From positions 356,034-420,033 of the forward strand of contig CBDFHJ010000007.1 of NCBI GenBank assembly GCA_965247635.1: a stretch of DNA of 64,000 bases. The letters are read 5' to 3'. The DNA is from CBDFHJ01 sp965247635. GTDB taxonomy: Bacteria > Chloroflexota > Dehalococcoidia > Lucifugimonadales > Australimonadaceae. The position numbers and the translations under genes are program-made. The notes under the pieces were generated by a model. It was not told where the DNA came from and made no database searches. It saw only the letters and a list, made by a program, of their open reading frames with translations. Position 1 is the first letter of the stretch, and the number at the start of each line of letters is the position of its first letter. This document shows, one piece after another, positions 26,053-34,884 of the stretch.

Positions 26053-26540
26053 CGTCCGCGTGTGGCCTGGTACCAGGCATTCTTAACATCCAAAACTGCC
26101 CTTCCGGCGGCTTTTTCATTCGGCTGAAGCGCACATCGCCCTGCAAGCAGTTTTAAAGTTGCACGGTGTCTGTTTTAGCCCGTACCAGAAAATCCCCGAG
26201 AATACCTTTCCGCTACATGCCACAGGGGTCAGCGGTGTTAGCTCGTCACAACCGCGTTCCCGATAGTCCCTGACAGCCCGTGACCATTCTCTGACCATTT
26301 TGTGACCAGGATTCCGGGTCGGGAGGACGCCGAATCTCCTACCCTTTAGACCACCCACGTAGCCAGCTAGTAATCCCCATTCTCCCCCTAGGGCTATACT
26401 GGCCCAAGAGGCACCCCGATACGGGGTGGGATTAGACATAAGGTTGTACTGATATTGGGGTGGGCGGAGGTTACGATAGCTTTCAGTGCGTGTGGCGGCA
26501 TAGCCCCTCAACCGAGGGATACACACCAAGGAGGTCCCCG

Positions 26541-26750
26541 ATGGAGAAGCGGCAATACTCCTGCATAAAGTGCAATGGAGCAGAATATAGGGCTGGGGAA
26601 TTAAGGACCACAGGGTCAGGCATATCCCGGTTCCTAAACGTACAGAACCAGAAATATGCCACAGTGTCTTGTGCGGGATGTGGCTACACCGAGCTATTTC
26701 GAATGGACGGCAGCGGGATTGGCAACATCGTCGATATCTTCACGAACTAG
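26541..26750 (+). CDS. Small zinc-ribbon protein
   Basis: The 69-residue protein carries two CxxC knuckles, C8-x2-C11 and C45-x2-C48 (SCIKCNG and SCAGCGYTELF), and the RFLNVQNQKYATVSCAGCGYTE block of small zinc-ribbon proteins thought to bind nucleic acid. AAGGAGGT lies six bases before the ATG at 26541. The function is unknown. The 490 bases before it (26053-26540) show no gene I can support. Confidence 0.8.
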   Translation: MEKRQYSCIKCNGAEYRAGELRTTGSGISRFLNVQNQKYATVSCAGCGYTELFRMDGSGIGNIVDIFTN

Positions 26751-26894
26751 ACTATCCGAGTGACCTCTTCCCCCTGGCTACGCTACCCAGCAACGACATA
26801 CTGACACGTGGCGCGTCATCAGACGCGGTCCGGGGAAGGCCGGACGGGTCAATCACTCAGGAGTTGGGCAGCCCTAGGGTAATGAAAACCTGTT

Positions 26895-27015
26895 GGTGTG
26901 CTTCGACAAGCTCTCCTGACCAGAAAAGACGCTGTCACCCTGAGCAGAGCGAAGGGTCTCTCGGGAAGGGCCGGTGAGAGATGCTTCGTCTCGCCTCCGG
27001 CGGACTCAGCATGAC
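26895..27015. repeat. Dispersed intergenic repeat
   Basis: The segment contains TTCGACAAGCTC, then TGTCACCCTGAGCAGAGCG and, further on, AGATGCTTCGTCTCGCC...CTCAGCATGACAGG. This is the widespread inverted intergenic repeat type built on GTCATNCTGAG. It fills much of the 430-base gap between the zinc-ribbon gene and tatC. Confidence 0.6.
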
Positions 27016-27068
27016 AGGTGGCCAAACCCGCGCCGTTCACCCTGTCCGATGACGCTCTGCTCATCGGA

Positions 27069-27106
27069 CTCTCGATAGCTCCGACTTGTCGGAGCGTATC
27101 GGAGAG
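27069..27106. other. Long hairpin downstream of tatC
   Basis: An inner stem GCTCCGA-CTTG-TCGGAGC is extended by an outer stem of CTCTCGATA with TATCGGAGAG (one bulge). It lies about 75 bases beyond the tatC stop and may act in termination or RNA stability for the tat transcript. Confidence 0.45.
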
Positions 27107-27179
27107 CGAAACCAAAGTGAAGGGCGGCGCGGGCTTTTTCGGTTCCCTGCTAAAGAGTCGGAGACCGCCAGCACCGGTC

Positions 27180-27923
27180 CTAAGAAGCAGGGGCCGGCTT
27201 TCGACGCCGCAGCCGCTGGCCCAGCCTGGCTAAGAGGATGCCCACCTCGTACAGCACGATGATCGGCAACGCCACCAAGGTCTGGTTTACCGGGTCCATA
27301 GTCGGGGTGATGATGGCGCCGGCGACGAAGGCCAGGATGACGGCGTAGCGGCGGAACCTGGCCAGGAACCCGGCGGTGACCACGCCCAGCCGGGCGAGAA
27401 AGAACATGACCAGCGGCAGCTCGAAGATGATGCCCATCCAGAACAGCAGTACCGTGACGACGTGCATGTAGCTGCCGATTCGGATGACCGCGTCGGCGTT
27501 GTTGGCCCCGAAGGTGAAGAGAAAGCGGAAGGCCGGCGGTAAGAGCACGTAGTAGCAGAAGGCGGCCCCAAGTCCGAAGACCACTACCGTGCCCGGCAAG
27601 AAGATGAAGAGGTAGACCCTCTCTCGTCGGGTCAGTCCCGGGGTTACGAACATCACAAGCTGGTACAGGACCACGGGCAGGGCTACTACCACGCCCGCCA
27701 TCAGCGACACCTTCATAACCACGGCCACCATCTCCGTGACCTCGGTGTAGATGGGCCTGGTGTCAGGAATTCCATCGAACCCAGGCGCCAACAGGAAATC
27801 GAGTACCCGATCTCGGAAGACGAACGCTATCGCGGTACCCAACGCCACGGCGGCGGTGGTGTAGAAGAGCCGCTTACGCAGCTCCTCCAGGTGGTCTCGA
27901 AGCGTCATCTCCCTGCTAGCCAC
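27180..27923 (-). CDS. tatC: Twin-arginine translocase subunit TatC
   Basis: The 247-residue protein has six transmembrane segments. It begins with the family signature MTLRDHLEELRKRLFYT, which follows a GTG start at 27923; an ATG at 27908 is an alternative. FxPGLTRRERVYLFIFLPG and the FELPLVMFFLARLGVV loop are conserved. TatC recognises twin-arginine signal peptides together with TatB. The start overlaps the end of the tatB-like gene by 8 bases, so they form an operon. Confidence 0.95.
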   Translation of the reverse strand: MASREMTLRDHLEELRKRLFYTTAAVALGTAIAFVFRDRVLDFLLAPGFDGIPDTRPIYTEVTEMVAVVMKVSLMAGVVVALPVVLYQLVMFVTPGLTRRERVYLFIFLPGTVVVFGLGAAFCYYVLLPPAFRFLFTFGANNADAVIRIGSYMHVVTVLLFWMGIIFELPLVMFFLARLGVVTAGFLARFRRYAVILAFVAGAIITPTMDPVNQTLVALPIIVLYEVGILLARLGQRLRRRKPAPAS

Positions 27924-28245
27924 GCCGAGGGGCCTCCTCTTGGGTTTCAGGAGGGTCTGCCGTTTCCGCCGATGGGTCTAGGCCGTTGCCGGACGCCACC
28001 GAGCCCCCCGGTGACGGCAAGCCCGTGGCGGTCTCATCTTCATCTTCAGTTTCATCTTCTGGGGACGGCAGTGCGTCCAGCTTCACCGTGGCCGCGTCGG
28101 CCGTCTCCCGCAATAGCCGCTGGGCCTCCCGCCAGTACGTGCCAAGATTCCTGGCGAGGTCCACCATTCTGGCCGGGCCCAGCACCAAGGTGGCCACCAG
28201 TAGGACGAAGACCAGCTCTAAAGGTCCAATACCGAAGAGGTCCAT
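27916..28245 (-). CDS. tatB: TatB-like Tat translocase subunit
   Basis: The 109-residue protein starts MDLFGIGPLELVFVLLVATLVLGP and continues with an amphipathic helix and a long acidic Glu/Asp/Pro tail. This is the TatA/B architecture, and its place directly before tatC with an 8-base overlap favours TatB. It would bind the signal peptide with TatC. Confidence 0.82.
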   Translation of the reverse strand: MDLFGIGPLELVFVLLVATLVLGPARMVDLARNLGTYWREAQRLLRETADAATVKLDALPSPEDETEDEDETATGLPSPGGSVASGNGLDPSAETADPPETQEEAPRRG

Positions 28246-28284
28246 GGCTCCTGTCGCTTCCCTCCGTGATGCCCGCGCCCCGGC

Positions 28285-30195
28285 CTACCTCCTACGCTGG
28301 CCCGCGACGGCTCGCGCGGCGCACTCGTGGCACAGGCCCAGCTCAGGCCACGTCTCGCCACGTACGGCAGGCGTGGCGCCGAACTCGTCCAGCAGCTTCA
28401 GCAAGGTACACACCGGCAGCCCCACCACGTTCAGGTAGCAGCCATGCACTTCCGCCGCCGGATGGAAGAGCTCGCTCTGCACCGCGTAGGCGCCCGCCTT
28501 GTCCAGCGGGTCACCGGAGGCAACGTACGCCTCGATCTCCTCGTCGGTGTAGTCGCGCATGACCACGCGCGAGCTGCGGTGCCCTTGAAGCACCTCGCCC
28601 GTCGCGGCATCAGCCAAGGCTATCCCAGTCACCACCCGGTGCTCGCGGCCACGGAGCGCCCGAAGCATCGCGGCCGCGTCCATAGCGTCGCGTGGCTTCC
28701 CCAGCACGGCGCCATCCAGCGCCACCACCGTATCGAAGCCCATCACCGTGCCTGACGTCTGGTCCGAGGCCACCGCCTGGACCTTGGCCAAAGCCCTCCC
28801 CATGGCGAAGTCGCCAGGACCCTCTTCGTCCCGCAAACCTGCTGGCTCAGAGACGTCCGACGGCGCCAGTTCGAACTCCACTCCAAGCCGCGAGAGGATG
28901 TCCCGCCGCCGAGGCGATGCCGACGCCAGGACAAGGCGTCGTCGGGCCGCAAGCCGCGTCTGGCGCGATTGGTCCAGGACCACGGTTGCCACGCACTCCA
29001 CGTGGTGGGTCTGCGGAAACATGTCCACCGGCTGCACGGCCTCGACTCGATACGGGCCGCGGGCAAGCACCTTCAGGTCGCGGGCCAGCGTCTCCGGGTC
29101 ACACGAGACGTAGACGATGCGCCGAGGCGCGGCCTCGATCAGGGAGTCCAGGGCGCGGGGTTCGCACCCGGCCCGCGGCGGGTCCAACACCACGGCGTCG
29201 ACGCTGCCAGGCGCGTCGGGACCGTCGCCTACCAGCTCCCTGAGCACGTCTTCCGTCCGGCCACGCCGCAGCTCCACGTTCGTGAGGTGGGCCACGTTCT
29301 GCCTGGCGTCCTCCAGGGCCGAGGCGGACTCTTCGATGGCGATGACCCGGCGCGCCTGGCCTGCCAAGAGTACCGCGAAGGCGCCGACACCGGCATAGGC
29401 ATCCACCACTACCTCGTCGCCCGCTAGGGCCAAGCCCTGCTCGACGAGGCGGGCCACCTGCTCTGCCTGGGGAGTATTCACCTGGAAAAACGATGGGCTT
29501 GAGACCCGGAACTCGTGACCCAGCAGCGACTCCTTGTAGTGCTTTTGACCAGACTCCATCGACACGTCCGGGTGGCGCAGCGTGGGCTGGAGCATCCACT
29601 CGCCGGTATTGACGCCGTACCGCAAGGAGAGCTGAGTAGTCTCGCTCACATTCCCTTGAAGGACGCTCAACGTCTGGTTGATCCACGGCGTCATCAGGAG
29701 GCACTCCTGTACGTGGACCCACCGACGGGTGGCCCGGTTGACGAACCCAAGCAGCCCGCCCTCCCGGCTCACGGTGAAGCGGGCGTGGTTCCGGTACTCC
29801 AGTGGCTGGGCGCTGGCCAAGGTGTCCCCGACAGGCACGTCGTGAAGGCCACCGACCCGCTCCAGGGCGTCACACACGATGCTACGCTTCAATTCGAGCT
29901 GGTACGGGTAGGCTATGTGCTGCCACTGACACCCCGTGCAGCGCCCGAAGTAGGAGCACGGTGCGGGCACGCGATGAGGCGAAGGTTGCACCACCTCCAC
30001 GACCTGGGCCTCCAGGAAGCGGCGGTGCTCCCGCACCACCTCGGCCACCACCGACTCGCCGGGGATGCCGCCGAAGACAAAGACCTGCTTGCCCTCCGCT
30101 TCCGCCAAGGCCTCACCCAGCCTGCCCATACCGGTCAGCTCCAGCCGTAGCAGGCGCCGTTTTGGGGTCTCCGAGACCACCACGACCTTACGCAC
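28285..30195 (-). CDS. RlmD-type RNA uridine methyltransferase fused to Maf nucleotide pyrophosphatase
   Basis: The 636-residue protein joins two complete enzymes. Residues 10-410 form a TrmA/RlmD-type 5-methyluridine methyltransferase. It has a TRAM-like start, Fe-S ligands C80, C86, C89 and C165, the SAM loop DAYAGVGAF, VVLDPPRAG, the nucleophile C365 in VYVSCDPETLARDL, and the general base in HHVECVATV. Residues 420-615 form a Maf-type pyrophosphatase (LASASPRRRDIL, GFDTVVALDG, LGKPRDAMDA) that removes non-canonical nucleotides. A CxxC tail (LCHECAARA) ends it. There is no stop or shift between the parts. The start is GTG 30195; a GTG at 30183 is also possible. Confidence 0.9.
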   Translation of the reverse strand: MRKVVVVSETPKRRLLRLELTGMGRLGEALAEAEGKQVFVFGGIPGESVVAEVVREHRRFLEAQVVEVVQPSPHRVPAPCSYFGRCTGCQWQHIAYPYQLELKRSIVCDALERVGGLHDVPVGDTLASAQPLEYRNHARFTVSREGGLLGFVNRATRRWVHVQECLLMTPWINQTLSVLQGNVSETTQLSLRYGVNTGEWMLQPTLRHPDVSMESGQKHYKESLLGHEFRVSSPSFFQVNTPQAEQVARLVEQGLALAGDEVVVDAYAGVGAFAVLLAGQARRVIAIEESASALEDARQNVAHLTNVELRRGRTEDVLRELVGDGPDAPGSVDAVVLDPPRAGCEPRALDSLIEAAPRRIVYVSCDPETLARDLKVLARGPYRVEAVQPVDMFPQTHHVECVATVVLDQSRQTRLAARRRLVLASASPRRRDILSRLGVEFELAPSDVSEPAGLRDEEGPGDFAMGRALAKVQAVASDQTSGTVMGFDTVVALDGAVLGKPRDAMDAAAMLRALRGREHRVVTGIALADAATGEVLQGHRSSRVVMRDYTDEEIEAYVASGDPLDKAGAYAVQSELFHPAAEVHGCYLNVVGLPVCTLLKLLDEFGATPAVRGETWPELGLCHECAARAVAGQRRR

Positions 30196-30395
30196 CTCTT
30201 TGGGGCCAACTCTTAGCGCATCATGGTACCAGAGTCGTCTGACGAGCGCCCATGACGGCCCATCCCAAGGAGCTCACGGTCGGCGGGGACCTGGAACCTT
30301 CGAAGGCTTTGGAATACGCGCGGTCACGGACCGATGGCGATGCTCCTTGCGACGAACGACGGACCCACAAGCTCGTTGAGCTGGTGGAAACAGCC

Positions 30396-30546
30396 CCAGC
30401 AGGCTGATGAAAAAAGGGGAGTGCAGAGGGGCGGAGCCCCTTTGCCGGGAGTCTGAGGGGGCTCCTCAGATATAAATTCTCCCTCCTTCCTGGCCAGGAA
30501 GGGGGCCAGGGGGATGGTCGAAAGGTTTTTTTAGCATCAGCCCTAG
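30396..30546. repeat. MITE-like repeat, copy B
   Basis: The segment matches copy A (19955-20103) in inverted orientation, with the same order of blocks: CAGCAGGCTGATGAAAAAA, the GGGCGGAGCCCC hairpin, CTCAGATATAA, and the central TTCCTGGCCAGGAA palindrome. Non-coding. Together with unassigned sequence it fills the 465-base gap between the RlmD-Maf gene and IS3 copy 2. Confidence 0.8.
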
Positions 30547-30703
30547 AGGCAGTCTTAATCGGCGCTGCCTCCGGCTCAATGATGGGCTCACTCACTCAAC
30601 TTGTGGTACAAATGCGTGGGCAGGTCAGCCAAACACAACAAGGGGGCGCTATGACGTCGGTGTTAGCAACCAGCAAAAGTGGGACACATTGGGAGCCGAG
30701 AGA

Positions 30704-31688
30704 TCAGGGGCTGGATGGAGGTCTGGCGAGCTCCCTGAGGGCCCTGTTGTAGCGTCGTCGCCGTTCGGTGGTTTGAGCCTTCACCTCCTTCCTGCGTTGT
30801 AGGATCTCTTGCCGTCTTCCCTTGAGCACGTCTGATGGTGTCACGTTGCCCAGAGCCTTGTGATAGCGCCGGTAGTTGTAGTAGCTGACGAAGGCCGCGA
30901 TAGCAGCCTCAAGGTCGGCGGGCAACTCATAAGGCACCTGGTTGACGTCCCGTTTGATGGTCTGGTGGTAGCGCTCCACTTCCCGTTGGTCTGAGGGTGG
31001 AAAGGAGTTGCTAGGATGTGCTTGATGCCAACCATCCCCAGGTAGTCCCTGAATGCTCTTGAGACATAGCCTGGACCGTTGTCACTCAGCAGCCTGGTGC
31101 GGTCTGTGACTGGAACTTGGTCCATGCTGGTCGTGTCCACAGCATCCTGGACCACCTCGATGAAGGAGTCGGCCGTCATATCTTGCTGAAGCCTGTGAGC
31201 CAGGATGAAGCGGGAGTAGTCGTCCATAACGGTGACCAGGTAGTAGTAGCCCCACCCAACCACCCTGAAGTATGAGGCATCGGTGGCCCACATCTGGTGA
31301 GGTCCTGTGGTCTTGAGGTGGTACTCCTTCCCCGCGGCCAACCGCATCTCAGGCCTCTTCACTAGGCCCTCCCTGCCCAGGATACGGTAGACGCTGGACT
31401 CTGAGACTGAGAAGCCCTGGTTGTCGGTGATCCCCGCGGCCAGCTGACGGCAGCTCAGCTCTGGCATCTCCCTGGCTGATAACAGGACTGAGCGTTCTTC
31501 CTGAATAGTAAGACGGTTCCATGGTGGCTGATCGCCTCCTGGTCGGTCCTCAAGTCCTTGTTGGTCTTGGCGTCTGAGCCACCGGTAGTAGGTGCTCTTA
31601 GGGATGCCCAGCTCTCTGAGGACCTTTCGCTTGGGGAGGGAGACGAGGATACTTTGGTAACTACCTCTGCCTTCTCCGGGGCGCTCAT
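30704..31688 (-). pseudogene. IS3 OrfB, two frameshifts (copy 2)
   Basis: Relative to copy 1 one C is lost in the run early in the gene (VSSSPLPKRK becomes SSSPSPSER) and one base is lost just after HPQTNGK, before the catalytic Glu. The frame is therefore split into three pieces (31688-31455, 31467-30841 and 30979-30704). The product cannot be functional. Confidence 0.93.
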
Positions 31689-32092
31689 CCGCTGGTACCG
31701 GTGGCGTCCTGGGGCATGGGGATGGCCGTTTCTTTGAGACGGTACGCCTCCAGCGACAGATCGGCCACTAGCTCCTTGAGTTCCCCGTTCTCTCGCTTGA
31801 GTTGCCCTACCTCATGCTGAGTGGCGTCCCGAACCGAGTCACGGGTCAACCTCTCCTTGCCCGCCTCCATGAACTCTTTGGTCCACGAGTAGTAGGGGTG
31901 GGGCTTGATCCCCTCCCGCCGGCACAGGTCGTTGACTGTGACCTCGCGGCGGAAGCCCTCCAGAACAATTCGGATCTTCTCTTCGGGGGTGTACTTACGT
32001 CGGGCAGCCGCCTTCACTGTGCGGACGAAAGACCTGGTCTGCTCGCTTCGTTCCTCGGCGGCCTCTGCTTTGCTTACTTCTAGTTGGGACAC
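31685..32092 (-). CDS. IS3-family transposase OrfA (copy 2)
   Basis: The 135-residue protein is identical to OrfA of copy 1 except for Ser to Pro in GIKPHPYYSW. The frame is intact although its partner orfB is broken, so it could still bind IS ends. Confidence 0.92.
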   Translation of the reverse strand: MSQLEVSKAEAAEERSEQTRSFVRTVKAAARRKYTPEEKIRIVLEGFRREVTVNDLCRREGIKPHPYYSWTKEFMEAGKERLTRDSVRDATQHEVGQLKRENGELKELVADLSLEAYRLKETAIPMPQDATGTSG

Positions 32093-32203
32093 ATCTGCTC
32101 CTTTCTGTGGGTAGCTCTACCCTCATTTCAGGAGCTCACACCACCCTCCGACTCTCGGGTTTTCCTACCCTTATATGTGTCCCATTATCGCTGACGGTCC
32201 ACA

Positions 32204-32384
32204 CAGGGCGGCGATTGCGGCCCTGGAGAGGGGCAATAAGACCCCGCCCAGCAACGGCGCGGCTCCCAAGAAACGGGACAAGCCCTCCAAGCGGCGCAAT
32301 CAGCGAACCAAGCGGGACAAGGCGGCTGGCGCAACCGAGACGAAGAAGGAGCAAGACGCTCCTGAAGAGGAGCAGGGCGCATGA
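32204..32384 (+). pseudogene. Lys-rich C-terminal stump of a gene cut by IS3 copy 2
   Basis: The frame leaves the IS end and reads RAAIAALERGNKTPPSNG followed by a Lys/Arg-rich tail, then stops at TGA 32382-32384, overlapping the next ATG as ATGA. The tail looks like the disordered end of a larger protein, translationally coupled to the replication-relaxation gene. In conjugative elements that upstream gene is often a coupling ATPase, which is only a guess here. Confidence 0.6.
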
Positions 32385-34054
32385 CGCTCACCGAGTGCCA
32401 GGAAGAGCTACTGGGACATCTGGCAGCCATGCCCTTCCTCGACCGGCTGGAGCTGGTCGCCGTCTCCGGCTGGTCCCGAGGCTCGGTCTACGAGAGCGTC
32501 GAGAAATTTGAGGCCGAGGGCCTCGCCGCCTCCGTCCCCCACGCCACGGACGTCACGCCGCCAACGCGCCGCTTCTATCTCACCCCATCTGGGCTGCACC
32601 GGCTGGCCGGGGACGAGGGCATGACCGTGGATGAGCTTCTGAACCTCTATCCCGTCTCCGCCCGGTGGCAGCGCGTCCTGCTGGAGCGGCTGGATGCCGC
32701 CGCAGCCATCTACCGGCTCGCTGCCACTATCTCCAACATCGCCCACCCCATCCGCTTCCGCTGGTACCGGGCCATGCCCATGGACGCCGCCATCATCCTT
32801 CCCGATGAACGCATCATCGGCGTCGTCAGGCAGGGACTCACCTCCGACAGGACGAGCTTCTCCAAGCGGCTGTGGAGGCTCAGGGACGGCCCGTCGCTCA
32901 GGGACGGCCCGTCGCCCAGCGCCATCCTTGCCCTGCTTCCCGACGAGGTGCGCCTCCGACAGGCGAGGAGGCTGCTGGCAGGAGCGCCGGCCGCTTCGTT
33001 CCTCGCCCTTGAGCGGGACGCTGTGTCGGCAGACCCATCCACGCCCGTATGGCGCATACCCTCGGACTCGGTATCCCTCGACCTCAGTAGGGCCTTGAAG
33101 CACACCAGCCCCAACGGAGATCTGCCTACCGAGGAGCCGCCCGAGCGGGTCTCCCTCCCCGAACACCTCAACGTGTACGGGCAGGACGACTCCGCACCCG
33201 ACCACCTGCTGCCTGCGCTGCTCAAATCGACGGAGAAGCGCTGCCTCGACCTGCTCTCCGACTGGCCCTGGATGACGCCCGCTCACCTGGGTGGGGTGCT
33301 GGAGGTGAAGCGGTCAAGGATCTCCCAGCTTCTGCAACGGCTCACAAGCCTGGGTCTCGTCATCGACGACGTTGTAGAGGGCCGTCGCCGCCTCATCCTT
33401 TCCGACCTGGGGCTCTCTGTCCTCGCAAGGCGCGATCGCACCTCCGTGGGCGCGATGAAGAAGCGATGGAGCGCCTCCCTTACAGACCCGGACCGTGCCG
33501 CTACCTGGCGAAACGTCTCCGGAACAAGAGCCCGTCAGCTGCTCAGGAACATTCAGCACACCGATGCGGTGCACTGGTTCATAGCCGTCCTGGCGAAGCA
33601 GGCCCGCAGCCGGGGACGGGAGCTGGCGCAGCTCGACTCCCCTGGACGGGCCTCCCGGTACTTCCGCTACGCAGAGAGGCTCCACTCGGTCCGTCCCGAC
33701 GCCTTCGGCCTGCTGCACAACGGACAGGCGATCTGGCCCTTCTTCCTGGAATGGGAGCGCCGGGCGGTACGCCCCATCACCATGGCGGCCAGGATCGCTC
33801 CCTACCTGCGCTACTACTCCACCCACCGGCCCACCGACGACCACGGCGCTCAGCCCTCGTTGCTGGTCGTCTTCGACGACGACGTGGCCGAGACCCACTT
33901 TCTCCGCATCGCCAAAGAGGAGATGGACACCGCGAAGGTTCAGGTGCCCCTGTTTGTGGCTCCCAGAAACCTGTTGGAGCAGGTGGGGCCGCTGGGTCCG
34001 GCCTGGCGCACCCCTGACCGCTGGGAGCCTATCCATCCTTTCAACGACCCCTAA
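32381..34054 (+). CDS. Replication-relaxation family protein
   Basis: The 557-residue protein matches the replication-relaxation (Replic_Relax) family of plasmids and conjugative elements. An N-terminal winged helix spans about residues 1-90 (ECQEELLGHLAAMPFL..RFYLTPSGLHRLAG). A second lies at about 285-360 (KRCLDLLSDWPWMTPAHLGGVL). A C-terminal domain containing LLVVFDDDVAETHFLRIA follows. Such proteins are thought to act in plasmid DNA relaxation or copy control. Its coupling to the truncated gene upstream and its setting mark this stretch as part of a former integrative or conjugative element. Confidence 0.75.
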   Translation: MTLTECQEELLGHLAAMPFLDRLELVAVSGWSRGSVYESVEKFEAEGLAASVPHATDVTPPTRRFYLTPSGLHRLAGDEGMTVDELLNLYPVSARWQRVLLERLDAAAAIYRLAATISNIAHPIRFRWYRAMPMDAAIILPDERIIGVVRQGLTSDRTSFSKRLWRLRDGPSLRDGPSPSAILALLPDEVRLRQARRLLAGAPAASFLALERDAVSADPSTPVWRIPSDSVSLDLSRALKHTSPNGDLPTEEPPERVSLPEHLNVYGQDDSAPDHLLPALLKSTEKRCLDLLSDWPWMTPAHLGGVLEVKRSRISQLLQRLTSLGLVIDDVVEGRRRLILSDLGLSVLARRDRTSVGAMKKRWSASLTDPDRAATWRNVSGTRARQLLRNIQHTDAVHWFIAVLAKQARSRGRELAQLDSPGRASRYFRYAERLHSVRPDAFGLLHNGQAIWPFFLEWERRAVRPITMAARIAPYLRYYSTHRPTDDHGAQPSLLVVFDDDVAETHFLRIAKEEMDTAKVQVPLFVAPRNLLEQVGPLGPAWRTPDRWEPIHPFNDP

Positions 34055-34081
34055 ACACCTATAGGAGACGGGAGAAGAATC

Positions 34082-34840
34082 ATGCGTCTGTACTACATCG
34101 ACGAGTCCGAAGGACCCCGCTACTACGCCCGCTCCGCCCTGGGAGTGGATGGCGAGGTATGGAACCGGCTCTTTGCCGACATCCACGCATGGCGTGTGGA
34201 GCTAATGGAGCGGTACGGAATCCCCCTGTCCAGGGAGCTTCACGCCTGCGACCTGCTGGCGGGACGGGGGCTGCTCGCCAAGAACGGAACCACCAGCGAA
34301 CGGGTCTCTGTCGCTCAGGGAGCCAGTGTCTTTCTGGAGGGTCTGTGCCGCCTGGAGGATGCCGCCAGGCGCATGGGCGGCATCGAGGTCATCAACGTCT
34401 GCCTTCACAAGCCGGAGAGCAGGAGGTACGAGCAGGCCAGCCTTGACCGCCTCCTCAACCGCATCAACACCTCCGTGACGGCTGTCGACCGCCACGCTTT
34501 CCTCATCTTCGACGAGGGCAAGGAGCAGATGATTACCCGGCTCTACGGTAGGCTCAAGGTGCGCAACCACGCCCCCAGCCGCTACGACCTCTGGGAGGAC
34601 GGTGAGAAGACCAGGAACATCCCCATAGAGCACGTCATCGGTGGCCCTGCCTTCCGCAGCTCCAAGGACGACTACCTGCTTCAGATGGCGGACTTCATCG
34701 CTCATGCCCTGCTGAAGCAGCAGGAGGAACCCGTCCCTAGAGTAGAGAACCACGGCATCGCCGAAGCCTTCTCCATCCTCGACGTGGCCCTCAATAGACA
34801 GGCGTCGAGGCGGGACCCCCAGGGGGTTGTAAGAGGGTGA
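34082..34840 (+). CDS. DUF3800 domain protein
   Basis: The 252-residue protein begins RLYYIDESEG and ends its core with DYLLQMADFIAHALL, the two acidic motifs that define DUF3800, an RNase H-like fold frequent in phage and mobile elements. The acidic residues D8, E9, D153-like and D200-like could hold metal. GGAGACGGGAGAAG lies before the ATG, 27 bases after the replication-relaxation stop, so the two are probably one operon. Confidence 0.82.
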   Translation: MRLYYIDESEGPRYYARSALGVDGEVWNRLFADIHAWRVELMERYGIPLSRELHACDLLAGRGLLAKNGTTSERVSVAQGASVFLEGLCRLEDAARRMGGIEVINVCLHKPESRRYEQASLDRLLNRINTSVTAVDRHAFLIFDEGKEQMITRLYGRLKVRNHAPSRYDLWEDGEKTRNIPIEHVIGGPAFRSSKDDYLLQMADFIAHALLKQQEEPVPRVENHGIAEAFSILDVALNRQASRRDPQGVVRG

Positions 34841-34884
34841 GACTACACTCGGAAGACACATGGAAGATTGATCGTGGAGGCCGA

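Larger units (their letters stand above)
30661..32203 (-). mobile_element. IS3-family element, copy 2 (1543 bp, orfB broken twice)
   Basis: Both termini are present (TGTTAGCAACC at 30661; the other end reads TGTGGACCGTC, one change from the other copies). Two single-base deletions relative to copy 1 give the length of 1543. The outside bases (..GACGTCGG and CAGGGCGG..) are not a duplication. The right flank is the interior of another gene. Confidence 0.95.

Noticed and set aside
26116..26529. A 137-codon minus-strand frame before the zinc-ribbon gene
   Set aside because: No ribosome site, no recognisable domain, and an uneven residue composition. I also looked here for a tRNA and found no cloverleaf or GGTTCGA-type arm.
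30221..30595. A 124-codon minus-strand frame upstream of IS3 copy 2
   Set aside because: Its middle is the MITE-like repeat B, and the rest has no coding features.
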